Positions 42,615 through 53,540 of a stretch of DNA of 64,000 nucleotides are shown piece after piece. Position 1 is the first letter of the stretch; every line of letters begins with the position of its first letter. Source of the stretch: Bin107 sp965221655 (GTDB lineage: Bacteria > UBA8248); assembly GCA_965221655.1 (NCBI GenBank), contig OZ244906.1, positions 310,001 through 374,000 on the forward strand. Direction: 5' to 3'. Below the pieces are notes generated by a model that saw only the letters and a program-made list of their open reading frames with translations, did not search any database and had not been told where the DNA came from. Made by a program: the position numbers and the translations under genes.

Positions 42615-43754
42615 CTAGCCCCTCTCCTCCCCGAAGTCGTAGAGCGCCATCGCGTTGTCGCGCATGATGCGCGTGCGCAGCGCCTCGTCCATGCGGGCGG
42701 GCAGGGCGTGGAGGGGCGAGTCGAAATCCCAGTGCGGGTAGTCGGTGGCGAACAGGAGGATTTCCGCGGCGCGCACCATCTCGAATATCTGGAGCAGGTG
42801 GGCGTCCTCCTCGGGTTCCTCGATGGGCTGGCTCGTCACACGGAAGTGCTCGAAAAAGTATTCGCTCGGCAGTTTCTTGAGCCAGGGCACCTCCGCGCGC
42901 ATCCCCCGATAATTCTTGTCGAGGCGCCACAGCAGGCCGGGAATCCACGAAACGCCGCCCTCCATGAGCACGACCCGCAGCTTGGGGAACAACTCGAACA
43001 CGCCCTCGCAGATAAAGCTCGCCACGTGGGTCATGAAACACTGGCTCATGGCCGTGTGCCACTCGATGTAGTAGGTGGGCCAGCCCGAGGCCGTGGGCGG
43101 CGGCGCGTTGCCCGCTCCTGAGCCGCCGAAATGGATGCCGATGGGCAGCCCGCGCTCCTCGGCCGCCGCGTAGATGGGGTGGTACTTGCGCTGGCCGTAA
43201 GGAGCGTGCGAACCCGCCGGGAAGAGGACCTGCACCATGTCGGCGCGCGGGCCCACGCGCTCGATTTCGGCCACGGCGTGGCGCGGGTCCTGGTGGGAGA
43301 CGGTGATGGCCCCGCGCAGGCGCGCGTCCTTCTCGAGCCAGTGCTCGATGGTCCAGTCGTTGTGCGCGCGGGCGAGGGCTGCGCCGAACTCGGGAATCCC
43401 CATGAAGGAGACGTTGTAGTACACCCCGTTCAGAATGGCGTAGCGCACCCCGTAGGGTTCGAGCACTTGTTCGCGCAACATGGCGAGGCTCGAGCCTGCG
43501 GGGCCGCCCCCGGGTGGTATGGCGTCGGCCCGCACGCCGCCGCCCGCCGTCTTGGGGTAGGGGGCGTTGGGGAGTTTCGTGTAATCGGTCTCCTCCACGT
43601 AGTTGCGCCAGACGGCGGGCAGGTAGGGGAGCAGCGCATCCAGTGCGGGGAGTGCGTGGTGGACGTCGGCATCCACCATGCCGAGGCGCGTAATCGAGCT
43701 CTTCGGCGTTATGGTTGCGGCACTTGGCGTGGTTTCGGCGGTATCCACAATCAC
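42615..43754 (-). CDS. Amidohydrolase-family protein (ACMSD/2-pyrone-dicarboxylate-type TIM barrel)
   Basis: The 379-residue protein has MVDADVHH (DxH metal-type motif), GIHFGGSGAGN, and FATDYPHWDFDSP with a catalytic Asp. These features place it with amidohydrolase_2 decarboxylase/hydrolase enzymes acting on aromatic ring-cleavage or related acids. The exact substrate is unknown. GTG 43754 lies only 3 bases after GGGAGG; GTG 43748 has a more usual spacing and could be the true start. Two TauE/SafE permease genes lie upstream on the same strand. Confidence 0.8.
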   Translation of the reverse strand: MIVDTAETTPSAATITPKSSITRLGMVDADVHHALPALDALLPYLPAVWRNYVEETDYTKLPNAPYPKTAGGGVRADAIPPGGGPAGSSLAMLREQVLEPYGVRYAILNGVYYNVSFMGIPEFGAALARAHNDWTIEHWLEKDARLRGAITVSHQDPRHAVAEIERVGPRADMVQVLFPAGSHAPYGQRKYHPIYAAAEERGLPIGIHFGGSGAGNAPPPTASGWPTYYIEWHTAMSQCFMTHVASFICEGVFELFPKLRVVLMEGGVSWIPGLLWRLDKNYRGMRAEVPWLKKLPSEYFFEHFRVTSQPIEEPEEDAHLLQIFEMVRAAEILLFATDYPHWDFDSPLHALPARMDEALRTRIMRDNAMALYDFGEERG

Positions 43755-43802
43755 ATTCCTCCCGAATCGAACGAGACCCCGGCCCGCAACCGAAAAGGGG
43801 CG

Positions 43803-44549
43803 TCAGGGAATCAACAGACGAATCGACCCGCCCAGCGCGATGCTGAGCACGCACAGGTTGAATGTACGCCCGCTGAGCCTGTCCTGCACCCAGGCGCCGG
43901 TTCTGAGCCCCAGCCATAGCACGGGCAGACCAACGATGCTCGCCCAGAAGGTGTCCGCCGTAACGACGGCCACCTGCCAGTAGGCGACGACCTTGATGGG
44001 GTTCATCACCGAGTAGAGAATCCATATCGTGCTCACGAGGGTGCGTTTTTCCAGCTTCTGGCTGATGAGAACCGGCGTCAGGAAAATCGCCCCGCTGTTG
44101 GCGAGCGAGGAGCACAGCCCGCTCATGACACCAAAGCCCGCCCCCTGCCAGGTGGGCAGGGGCGGAATCTCGAAGGCCCTGCCCCGCACCTCGACGATGG
44201 TCTGGTAAAGAGCGAGCGAGAGGCAGATAACGCCGATGAGCATCTTGAGCGCGCTCCCCGGCAGCCAGGTGAGGAGCCAGACGCCGCAGGCGATGCCCAT
44301 AACGATGCCCGGGGCGAAGATGAGCACGTAGCGAAAGTTCCACTTCCCCCACAGGTCGGGGGCCGCCCCCAGCCCCGCCCAGCAACTCAGCAGCGCGATG
44401 AGGCCGAGCGAGAACGAGGGCGAGAACGCGAAGATGAGAAACGGCGTGATGGTCAGCCCCACGCCCGCCCCGAACGTGCGCACCAAAAAGCCGTTGCAAA
44501 ACGCGGCCGCGAGCACGAAGGTCCACTCAAAGGGCGAGAACGCGGGCAT
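43803..44549 (-). CDS. TauE/SafE-family sulfite/organic-anion exporter
   Basis: The 248-residue membrane protein has about eight hydrophobic helices and the TauE/SafE repeat pattern (GFLVRTFGAGVGLTITPFLIF..., GLCSSLANSGAIFLTPVL). The family exports sulfoacetate, sulfite or other small anions. Its ATG overlaps the stop of the upstream paralogue as ATGA. Two paralogues in tandem may form one heteromeric exporter, which is inferred. Confidence 0.85.
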   Translation of the reverse strand: MPAFSPFEWTFVLAAAFCNGFLVRTFGAGVGLTITPFLIFAFSPSFSLGLIALLSCWAGLGAAPDLWGKWNFRYVLIFAPGIVMGIACGVWLLTWLPGSALKMLIGVICLSLALYQTIVEVRGRAFEIPPLPTWQGAGFGVMSGLCSSLANSGAIFLTPVLISQKLEKRTLVSTIWILYSVMNPIKVVAYWQVAVVTADTFWASIVGLPVLWLGLRTGAWVQDRLSGRTFNLCVLSIALGGSIRLLIP

Positions 44550-45298
44550 CACGCACCCGGCTCCAGCAAAAGGCGCAGGGCCGTTACGAGGGAAAGAAGC
44601 AAGAAGCCGTAGGTGAACCCTTTTTGCGGAATGACGGCGAGCGTGCGCTTGCCGCACCAACTGCCTCCCCACGCGAGGGGGAAGGCCAGAAAGCCCGCCG
44701 CGAGCATCGGCGTCTCGACGACTCCGCCGAACCACAGCGAGGCGACCTTGACGGGGTTCACCCAGAACCACGTGCCGAGAATGCTTGCCACCACCGCCGT
44801 CTTGGAAAGTCCCTGGCTGATGAAGAACAGGCTCAGGACGAGTCCCCCCGAGTGGAACATGGCGCTCACGATTCCGCCCCCGACGCCGATTCCCACCCCG
44901 AGCGAAGGGCTGATGGGCGGAGGGCGCATCTCTCCAAGCGCCTCACGCCACATAAGCAGGGCGGCGAAGACGATGCAGGCGATGCCGATGCCCTTGCGCA
45001 GCCAGTAGTCCGGCAAGTTCACCAGGGCGTAGACCCCGGCGGCGACGCCCACGTAGAAGCCGGGCACCAGCCAGCGCAGAAAGCGGCCCTCCCACTGCTT
45101 CCAGAACATGGGGAGGGCGAAGAAGTCGGTCACCCACATGACGACCGCCACGATGCCGATGATGAAGCGCGTCGGCCAAAAGATTATCATGACGGGGACG
45201 AGGAAGATGCCGATCCCCGAGCTGAATGTGGTTTTGAGAAAACCAACGAAAAAGGCGGCGATTCCGACCGCGAGCAGTTCGTGTGCCGAGTATTCCAA
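44549..45298 (-). CDS. TauE/SafE-family membrane transporter
   Basis: From TTG 45298 the protein has 249 residues and eight helices, with FVGFLKTTFSSGIGIFLVPVM at the first repeat and GGGIVSAMFHSGGLVLSLFFI at the second. The substrate is unknown. AGGGGA lies before the TTG. It is the first gene of the pair with the overlapping paralogue and is divergent from the TRAP operon, separated by about 290 bases that include a GC palindrome. Confidence 0.82.
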   Translation of the reverse strand: MEYSAHELLAVGIAAFFVGFLKTTFSSGIGIFLVPVMIIFWPTRFIIGIVAVVMWVTDFFALPMFWKQWEGRFLRWLVPGFYVGVAAGVYALVNLPDYWLRKGIGIACIVFAALLMWREALGEMRPPPISPSLGVGIGVGGGIVSAMFHSGGLVLSLFFISQGLSKTAVVASILGTWFWVNPVKVASLWFGGVVETPMLAAGFLAFPLAWGGSWCGKRTLAVIPQKGFTYGFLLLSLVTALRLLLEPGA

Positions 45299-45403
45299 GG
45301 CGTCCCCTGTGGTCCGGATGCGAGGCGATGGCGCAAGAGTAGCGATTCGCCGGGCCGGGAACAAGCGCGTCCGCACGTTTCGGGCGTGATTTCATGCCGC
45401 TCG

Positions 45404-45421
45404 CCCCGCACGCGGCGGGGG
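45404..45421. repeat. 18-bp GC palindrome, copy 1
   Basis: CCCCGCACGCGGCGGGGG can fold with CCCCGC (45404-45409) pairing GCGGGG (45415-45420) across a 5-base loop. The same 18-mer recurs at 48509-48526, so the two copies bracket the dctPQM genes. This copy lies upstream of both divergent genes, so it is not simply a terminator. Confidence 0.7.
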
Positions 45422-45588
45422 GTCTGGGGGCGCGGGGCGAAAAAGCCTTTGTTGATCTTCTACGGAATTGTTGGGATCATGCGTCTCATGCTGCATCGGG
45501 CGAATTGCATCCTCCGCTTGGGACGTGCTTCCCCTCGGGGTGGAGGCGCACCTTGCGGAAACACCATGCGAAAGAGGGGGAGCGTGCG

Positions 45589-46575
45589 ATGAAAGCGTTG
45601 AGAACCGTCCTCGTCGTCTTCTTGTTGGTGGCCTGGGTGGCCATACCCGCGCCTGCAGTCCATGCGGCCAAGGTGAAGTTCACCCTGGGCACGACGAACA
45701 GCCCCAAGGAATTCAGCGTGCGGGCCATGCAGCGCTGGGCCGACGCCATGCGCGCCCGTTCGGGCGGTGCGCTCGACATGCAAATTATTTCGGGCGGCGC
45801 TCTGGGCGGCGACAAGCAGTTGCTCCAGCAGCTGGGGACGAACGAAATTCAGCTGCACGTGGCGGGTCCCGTCGTGGTGCACCACCTCGTCAAGGAATAC
45901 CAGTGCATGGAGGCGGAGTTCGTCTACAAGGACGGGCAGCACGGCCTCAGGGCGTGGAACGGGCCGCTCGGCCGGGAGGTGAGTTCCGTCCTGGAGAAGA
46001 AGCACGGCATCCGCATCGTCGGCGTGGGCCACAGGGGTGCGCGGCACCTTACCTCAAAGGTGCCCGTCAAAGAGCCCGCCGACATGAAGGGCATCAAGGT
46101 CCGCATCACCAACAAGCTGCGCCAGCGCGTGTTCAAGGCGTTTGGCGCGAATCCCGTGCCGATGTCCTTCAAAGAGCTCTACGGAGCGTTGCAGACGGGT
46201 GCTGTGGCCGCGCAGGAGAATCCGCTGGGCACCATCTACGGGTCGAACTTCTACGAGGTGCAGAACTACCTGAACCTGACGGGCCACGTGTGGAGCTACT
46301 TCGTCGTTTCGGCCAACAACGGGTTCTACAAGGGGCTTGCCCCCGCGCACCGCAAGATTTTCGACGAGGAGGCGAAGAAGGCCATCGACTGGATGACGGA
46401 CGCCGTCTGGAAGTCGTTCGCCGACGTCGAGGCCAAGCTCAAGGCCAAGGGGATGAAGGTCGTCAGGCCCAACGTGGCGGCTTTTAAGAAAATTGCCGCG
46501 CCCATCGTGCAGCAGTTCGCCAAGGAGCGGTGTCGTCCCGGGTTGCTGGACGACGTCGCCAAGCACGCGAAGTAG
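45589..46575 (+). CDS. dctP: TRAP transporter substrate-binding protein (DctP)
   Basis: The 328-residue protein has an N-terminal signal peptide (MKALRTVLVVFLLVAWVAIPAPAVHA) and the DctP fold. GIKVRITNKLRQRVFKAFGANPVPMSFKELYGALQTGAVAAQENP carries the conserved Arg that binds the carboxylate and the family signature; ENPLGTIYG follows. It captures an organic acid, typically C4-dicarboxylate or a related keto-acid, in the periplasm. AGAGGGGGAG precedes the ATG. A hairpin separates it from dctQ. Confidence 0.92.
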   Translation: MKALRTVLVVFLLVAWVAIPAPAVHAAKVKFTLGTTNSPKEFSVRAMQRWADAMRARSGGALDMQIISGGALGGDKQLLQQLGTNEIQLHVAGPVVVHHLVKEYQCMEAEFVYKDGQHGLRAWNGPLGREVSSVLEKKHGIRIVGVGHRGARHLTSKVPVKEPADMKGIKVRITNKLRQRVFKAFGANPVPMSFKELYGALQTGAVAAQENPLGTIYGSNFYEVQNYLNLTGHVWSYFVVSANNGFYKGLAPAHRKIFDEEAKKAIDWMTDAVWKSFADVEAKLKAKGMKVVRPNVAAFKKIAAPIVQQFAKERCRPGLLDDVAKHAK

Positions 46576-46606
46576 CAAACACAAACGTCTGCCGGAGGTC
46601 GGCCCG

Positions 46607-46632
46607 CCCCGTGCGTGAGGCTGGGCACGGGG
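46607..46632 (+). promoter_or_regulatory. Stem-loop between dctP and dctQ
   Basis: CCCCGTGC (46607-46614) pairs with GCACGGGG (46625-46632) around a 10-base loop, and outer CCCG/CGGG pairing can extend it. No T-run follows closely. It may stabilise dctP mRNA or attenuate reading into the permease genes. Confidence 0.5.
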
Positions 46633-46678
46633 TGCGGGTCGGCTCTTTCTGCCTGCGCACGCGGGGGATTTGCGTTTC

Positions 46679-47191
46679 ATGGCCGCACAATTCTTTACCT
46701 CGACGCTTCTGGGGGCGCACCGCCTCGTCACGGTCCTCGCCCTGGTCGGTTTTTGCGGAATGCTGCTTTCGACCTGGGCACAGATTTTCTTTCGCAAGAT
46801 GGCGATCTCCGTCGACTGGACAGAGGAGCTCGCACGCATCCTCTTCATCGTGAGCGTGTTTCTGGGGATTGCGCTCGCCGTTGCCGAAAAGCGTCACATC
46901 GTCGTGGACTTTCTGTTCAACAGGCTCCCGCCGCGTCTGCGGATTGTGGTGAAAATGTTCTTTGACGTCGTGATCGTGTTGTTTCTCCTTTTCTTGCTGC
47001 GCGGGGCGGCGGCGATGGTCGTCGTGACCTGGGAGTCGTACATGATCGCCATCTCCTGGCTGCGCACGGGCTACCTCTACCTGGTCGAGTGCGTCGCCGT
47101 CGCTCTCACGCTGGTCTACGTCCTCGGCGGCTTGGGCGAGGGCTTCCGTGCCTTGCGCGCAGGCGGGGCAGGGGAAGGAGCAGAGCCGTGA
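46679..47191 (+). CDS. dctQ: TRAP transporter small permease (DctQ)
   Basis: About 170 residues with four hydrophobic helices and the DctQ pattern: SVDWTEELARILFIVSVFLGIA, EKRHIVVDFLFNRLP. It couples the binding protein to the large permease. ATG 46679 is used; TTG 46670 is an in-frame alternative just after GGGGGAT. It overlaps dctM by 4 bases (GTGA). Confidence 0.88.
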   Translation: MAAQFFTSTLLGAHRLVTVLALVGFCGMLLSTWAQIFFRKMAISVDWTEELARILFIVSVFLGIALAVAEKRHIVVDFLFNRLPPRLRIVVKMFFDVVIVLFLLFLLRGAAAMVVVTWESYMIAISWLRTGYLYLVECVAVALTLVYVLGGLGEGFRALRAGGAGEGAEP

Positions 47192-48486
47192 TCGTCTACG
47201 CCTTTTTGGCTCTTTCTCTCGTCGTGCTGATCATGGCGGGCTTTCCGGTCGGCTTTGGAGCGGGTGCGATCTCGATGGCGGGGGCGGGCTATTTCTTCGG
47301 CGATTTTTTCGACCCGCGCACCTCCTCGATGATCGCGCGGCTGGCGTTCGCCAAGATCAACAACTTTCTCCTGCTGGCCATCCCCTTCTTTCTCCTGACG
47401 GGCAGGCTCATGAACGTGGGCGGCATTACCGAGCGGCTCTTCGGCTTCGTGAGCCTCGTCTCGCGTCCGCTGAAAGGGGGGCTCGGCCACGCGAACGTGC
47501 TGGCGAGCATGATCTTCGCGGGCATGTCGGGGGCGGCGACGGCCGACGCCGTGGGTCTCGGAACGGTGGAGATGCGCGCCATGCTCCAGGAGGGCTACGA
47601 GCGCGACTTCAGCGCGGGGGTAACGGCGGCGTCCTCGCTCATCGGCCCCATCATCCCGCCGAGCATCCCGTTGGTCGCCTACGGCGTCATTGCGGAAGAA
47701 TCCATCGGCGCGCTGTTTCTGGGCGGCGTCGTGCCCGGCTTCCTGATGGCCGCCGCCTTCATTGCCTACGTGAGCTACCGCGCGCGCAGGGACGACTACC
47801 CCGCGGGCTCCCTCGCGGGTGTGCGCGAACTGTTCGATTCCTTCCGCCGTGCCGCGTTGCCGCTGATGACGCCCGTCATCATCATCGGCGGCATCTACGG
47901 CGGCATCTTCACCCCGACGGAGGCCGCTGCCGTCGCGGCCCTCTACGCGATGCTCCTGGGTCTGTTCTTCTACAGGGAATACGGCTGGCGGCACCTGATG
48001 CGCGAAATCCGCGGGACGATGGTCGACACCGCCGTCATCATGCTGATCATCGCCTTCACCTCGGCGTTCGGCGTGGTGATGATTCGCGGCCAGGTGCCCG
48101 ACGCATTGGCGGACCTCATTACGCGCATCACCACCGACCCGACGCTGCTCCTCCTCCTGTTCGCGGGGCTGTGGATGGTCGTCGGGTGCTTCATGGCGGA
48201 AACCCCCGCCATCCTGATCCTCACCCCCATCCTGTTGCCGACGGCGGAGAAGTTCGGCATCGACCCGATTCACTTCGGCGTGGTGATGACGGTTGCTCTC
48301 ACCGTCGGGCTGCTGACGCCGCCTGTCGGCATGGTGCTCTACGCCCTCGTGCCCGTGACGGGGCTGCCCTTCGAGCGGCTGGCCGTGTTGGCGATTCCCT
48401 ACATCCTGCTCTCGCTCGTCGTCGTGCTCTTGACGATCGTGTTTCCCGACATTGTGCTCTGGCTCCCCCGCATGGTGATGAACTGA
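47188..48486 (+). CDS. dctM: TRAP transporter large permease (DctM)
   Basis: The 432-residue permease starts at GTG 47188 with GGAAGGAG upstream. It has about twelve helices and DctM features: LAIPFFLLTGRLMNVGGITERLFGF, FAGMSGAATADAVGLGTVEMRAM, SLIGPIIPPSIPLVAYG, and GGIYGGIFTPTEAAAVAALYA. It imports the solute using a sodium gradient. With dctP and dctQ it forms a complete TRAP system. Confidence 0.93.
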   Translation: MIVYAFLALSLVVLIMAGFPVGFGAGAISMAGAGYFFGDFFDPRTSSMIARLAFAKINNFLLLAIPFFLLTGRLMNVGGITERLFGFVSLVSRPLKGGLGHANVLASMIFAGMSGAATADAVGLGTVEMRAMLQEGYERDFSAGVTAASSLIGPIIPPSIPLVAYGVIAEESIGALFLGGVVPGFLMAAAFIAYVSYRARRDDYPAGSLAGVRELFDSFRRAALPLMTPVIIIGGIYGGIFTPTEAAAVAALYAMLLGLFFYREYGWRHLMREIRGTMVDTAVIMLIIAFTSAFGVVMIRGQVPDALADLITRITTDPTLLLLLFAGLWMVVGCFMAETPAILILTPILLPTAEKFGIDPIHFGVVMTVALTVGLLTPPVGMVLYALVPVTGLPFERLAVLAIPYILLSLVVVLLTIVFPDIVLWLPRMVMN

Positions 48487-48507
48487 CGCCCAAAGCAGCT
48501 TTGTGCA

Positions 48508-48526
48508 CCCCCGCACGCGGCGGGGG
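48508..48526. repeat. 18-bp GC palindrome, copy 2 (hairpin after dctM)
   Basis: The 18-mer CCCCGCACGCGGCGGGGG at 48509-48526 repeats copy 1 exactly; one extra base at 48508 extends the stem to seven pairs. It lies between dctM and the convergent zinc-ribbon gene and may act as a terminator there, although no T-run follows. Confidence 0.65.
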
Positions 48527-48544
48527 TAGGGCGCGGGGGCGTGT

Positions 48545-48802
48545 CTAGAACCGTATGCTCTCTTGGTGGATGCCGAACAGCCGGGGGAGCAAGCCGTGGA
48601 AGTAGTAGACGTCGAGCAGCGTCAGGAGAATGAACAGCGCGAAAAGAATGAGCGCGAGCCCCACGAGAAAGCAGGGAATCTGCGCGATGGCGCGGAACAG
48701 GCCGCCCATGCGCCCGCGCCTGAGTGGATAGCCGCAGTGCGGGCAGGAGGCGGCCTCGGTGCTCACCCTCCCGCGGCATTCGGGGCAGTCGAGGAGGGGC
48801 AC
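48545..48802 (-). CDS. Small zinc-ribbon membrane protein
   Basis: The 85-residue protein has an N-terminal zinc ribbon (CPEC then CPHCGYPL) and a hydrophobic helix at about residues 40-64, followed by a short polar tail. The function is unknown; such proteins are common small envelope proteins. GTG 48802 lies one base after the acyl-CoA synthetase stop, so it is probably the last gene of that operon and translated by coupling. Confidence 0.7.
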   Translation of the reverse strand: MPLLDCPECRGRVSTEAASCPHCGYPLRRGRMGGLFRAIAQIPCFLVGLALILFALFILLTLLDVYYFHGLLPRLFGIHQESIRF

Positions 48803-48803
48803 C

Positions 48804-50744
48804 TCAGCGCGCTTGCCGGATGGCGTGGAGAAGCTCGGGCGCCTCGATGGAAGAAGCGTCGACGTTCGCGGGGTCCTCGCCGAGGTGGATGCGCTTTATC
48901 GCCCCGCGCACAATCTTCGCCGAGCGCGTCTTGGGCAGGGCGTCGACGAACCTGACCTCCTCGGGCCGCAGGCTCTTGCCGAGGTACTTGACGGTTTCTT
49001 CCTTGAGGGCTTCGCGCAGCGCGTCGGTGGCCTCCTCGCCCGCGCTCAGCACGACGAAGCAGCACAGCCCCTCGCCCTTGATGGGATGGGGCGTGCCGAT
49101 GACGGCGGCCTCGACCACGGCGGGATGCCGAATGAGGGCGGCCTCCACCTCGGCGGGTCCCACGCGCTTGCCCGCGACGTTGATGGTGTCGTCCGAGCGT
49201 CCGTAGAGATACCACTGCCCGTCCTCGTCGACCTTCGCCCAGTCGCCGTGGTACCAGACGTCGGGCCAGCGCGAGAAATACGTCTCGATATAGCGTGCGT
49301 CGTCTTTGAGAAAACTCTTCGTCATCGAGGGCGTGGGCTGTTTGCACACGAGGTGGCCGATTTCGCCGCGCACGGGCCGGCCCTCCTCGTCGAACACGTC
49401 GGTGTCCGTCCCCAGTGCCGGGCCGCCCAGCGAACACGGCGTGAGCGCAACGATGGGGTAGGGCTGGAGCAGGCAGCCGCACAACTCGGTGCCGCCCGAG
49501 ATGTTCATGACGGGGCAGCGTCCCCCGCCCACCTTCTCGAAGAACCACATGTAGGATTCCGGGTCCCACGGTTCGCCGGTGGAACCCAGTACGCGCAGGC
49601 GCGAGAGGTCGTGCTTTTTCACCCATTCCTCGCCCTGGCTGATGAGCAGGCGCACGGCGGTCGGCGAGACGCCGAATATCGTAATCCCGTGGTCGGCCAG
49701 CAGCTTCCAGAGCCTGTCGGGCTCCGGCCAGTTGGGCGCACCCTCGTAGATGAGGTAGGTGCCGCCGGCGAACTGCACGCCTATCATCTCCCAGGGGCCC
49801 ATCATCCAGCCGATGTCGGTCACCCAGAAGAAGGCGTCGCCTGCGCGCAGGTCGAGGCAGTAGCGAATCTCCTTCGCCACGTTGAGCATGCACCCCGCGT
49901 GGGTGTGCACCGTTCCCTTGGGCTTGCCCGTCGTGCCCGACGTGTAGATGATGAGCGCGTGCGCCTCGGCGGGCAGCCTCTCCGTCTCGGCCTCGGCAGG
50001 CTGGTTCGCAATAAAATCCTCCCAGAAGGCGTCGCGCCCCGCCTGCATGGGGACTTGCGTCCCGGTGCGCCGGCAGACCACCACCTTTTCGACCCCCGTA
50101 CCGAGGCGCAGCGCCTCGTCCATCAACTCCTTGACCTTCACCTCCTTGCCCCGGCGCATCCCCCCGTCGGCGGTGAAGACGAGCCTCGCCTCGGCGTGGG
50201 CGAGCCGCTCGGCGACGGCTTCGGGCCCGAAGCCCGAGAAAATGGGAATCGCCACGACGCCTGTTTTCAGACACGCGAACATGGCGAAGACGGTTTCGGG
50301 AATCATGGGCATGAAGATACCTGCCGCGTCTCCCGGGCGCATCCCTGCTGCGCGCATGGCGTTCGCCAGGCGGCAGACGTGGGCGTTTACCTCCGCGTAG
50401 GTGAACCGCCGCACCTCGCCGCCGTCCCCCTCCCAGACGAGCGCCGTCTTCTCGCGCGTCGGCGTTTCGAGGTGTCTGTCGATGCAGTTGTGGACGATGT
50501 TCAGCTCCCCGCCCAGGAACCACTTCGTCCAGGGCAGGCCGCCCGAGCGGTCGATTATCTGCTCGTAGGGTTTGTACCAGGAGACGCCCATGTCCTTCTC
50601 GAGCGCTTCCCAGAGGCGGGCCACGTCCGCGCGCGAGAAGGCGAGCAACTCCTCGTAGGTGGCGAGGCCGTGTTTTTGCATGAAGCGCGCGATGTTCGAG
50701 TTGTGCAGAAAATCTTCGCTGGGGCGCCAGACGACCTCGGCCAC
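48804..50744 (-). CDS. Acetyl-CoA synthetase-like AMP-forming acyl-CoA ligase, copy 2
   Basis: From GTG 50744 the protein has 646 residues. It has the AMP-binding motif YTSGTTGKPKGTVHTH, GSTGEPWDPESY, YLYGRSDDTINVAGKRVGPAEVE, and C-terminal LPKTRSAKIVRGAIKR with the catalytic Lys. It makes acyl-CoA from a carboxylate, ATP and CoA; acetate or propionate is likely from the Acs-like length. The usual SGK at the catalytic Lys is SAK. It follows its close paralogue with the start two bases after its stop codon, a clear tandem duplication. Confidence 0.88.
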   Translation of the reverse strand: MAEVVWRPSEDFLHNSNIARFMQKHGLATYEELLAFSRADVARLWEALEKDMGVSWYKPYEQIIDRSGGLPWTKWFLGGELNIVHNCIDRHLETPTREKTALVWEGDGGEVRRFTYAEVNAHVCRLANAMRAAGMRPGDAAGIFMPMIPETVFAMFACLKTGVVAIPIFSGFGPEAVAERLAHAEARLVFTADGGMRRGKEVKVKELMDEALRLGTGVEKVVVCRRTGTQVPMQAGRDAFWEDFIANQPAEAETERLPAEAHALIIYTSGTTGKPKGTVHTHAGCMLNVAKEIRYCLDLRAGDAFFWVTDIGWMMGPWEMIGVQFAGGTYLIYEGAPNWPEPDRLWKLLADHGITIFGVSPTAVRLLISQGEEWVKKHDLSRLRVLGSTGEPWDPESYMWFFEKVGGGRCPVMNISGGTELCGCLLQPYPIVALTPCSLGGPALGTDTDVFDEEGRPVRGEIGHLVCKQPTPSMTKSFLKDDARYIETYFSRWPDVWYHGDWAKVDEDGQWYLYGRSDDTINVAGKRVGPAEVEAALIRHPAVVEAAVIGTPHPIKGEGLCCFVVLSAGEEATDALREALKEETVKYLGKSLRPEEVRFVDALPKTRSAKIVRGAIKRIHLGEDPANVDASSIEAPELLHAIRQAR

Positions 50745-50746
50745 GG

Positions 50747-52693
<1,947 letters not shown>

Positions 52694-52699
52694 CGGGTT

Positions 52700-53521
52700 T
52701 TACCTCCGCTGTCTTGCGCCTTCGTTCGTCCAAACCGTGACGTCGCCGGACGTGTATTCGTCCACGACGCCCCACTTGCCCGCCTCCACCCTCGCGGGCG
52801 GCTCGTGTGCTCCCGCCGCCACCTCCTCGACGAACTGCGCCATGCGGCCGATGACGGAAATGTCCGTGCAGGGGTCGGTGTGGCCCGAGCAGACGAAGCG
52901 CGCGCTTCCCTCGCGGGCGATCCGCTCCAGCTTGCGCAGCGAGGGGCCGTATTCGGACAAAACGGCCGTGGGCACCTGGATGAACAGCGGCTGGGCGGGC
53001 TTTACCAGGTCGCCCGATACCAGTACGCGCTCGCGCTCGTCGAACAGCGAGATGCTGCACGGCGAGTGCCCCGGCGTGTCGTAGACGTGGAGCTTCCTGC
53101 CGCCCAGGTCGATGACGTCGCCTTCTTGCACCTCCCGGCCGAGCTTCGCGGGCGGTATGGTGAAGGTTTTCGGGTCGAAGCCCGCGGGAAAGGGCCTGCC
53201 CCGCCAGGTTTGCACGAAATCCCGACAGCCCGGCGTGTAGTCGTTCGCCAGCCTGTCCCTGGCGTTGGGGTGCGCGCCCACCGCTTCCCACTCGTGGGCC
53301 GCGCCCACGTGATCCCAGTGCGTGTGGGTGAGGACGTGCTCCAGCGGAAGCGGCGTAATCGACTCGCACAGCCTGCGCACGCTCCCCACGCCGATGCCGC
53401 CGTCGAGCGAGAGGGCCTTCTCCTCGCCGATGAAGAGGAACATCATCCAGCGCCCGGCCTCGGTGAACTGGTAGGTGCCGGGGGCGAACTCGACTGCGTC
53501 GTACCAGCCTTGGGTGTCCAT
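52700..53521 (-). CDS. Metallo-beta-lactamase-fold hydrolase, copy 2
   Basis: From ATG 53521 (MDTQGWYDAVEFAPG) the protein has 273 residues, the same length as its upstream paralogue. Metal motif THTHWDHVGAA has His66, His68, Asp70 and His71; further ligands lie in DTPGHSPCSISLF, SGDLV and CSGHTDPCTDIS. It probably hydrolyses an ester, thioester or lactone. A longer start at 53536 exists but is not matched in the paralogue. Confidence 0.85.
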   Translation of the reverse strand: MDTQGWYDAVEFAPGTYQFTEAGRWMMFLFIGEEKALSLDGGIGVGSVRRLCESITPLPLEHVLTHTHWDHVGAAHEWEAVGAHPNARDRLANDYTPGCRDFVQTWRGRPFPAGFDPKTFTIPPAKLGREVQEGDVIDLGGRKLHVYDTPGHSPCSISLFDERERVLVSGDLVKPAQPLFIQVPTAVLSEYGPSLRKLERIAREGSARFVCSGHTDPCTDISVIGRMAQFVEEVAAGAHEPPARVEAGKWGVVDEYTSGDVTVWTNEGARQRR

Positions 53522-53540
53522 CTCGCCTCGTTCCACCGGG

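Noticed and set aside
42605..42625. GGGCTAGCCC followed by T-run as terminator of the amidohydrolase gene
   Set aside because: The perfect stem has only a two-base loop and overlaps the stop codon; the T-run is better explained by the -35 region of the ATPase promoter.
48508..48526. Reading the GC palindrome only as a rho-independent terminator
   Set aside because: It lacks a T-run and its exact twin lies upstream of the operon, so terminator function is at best one possibility.
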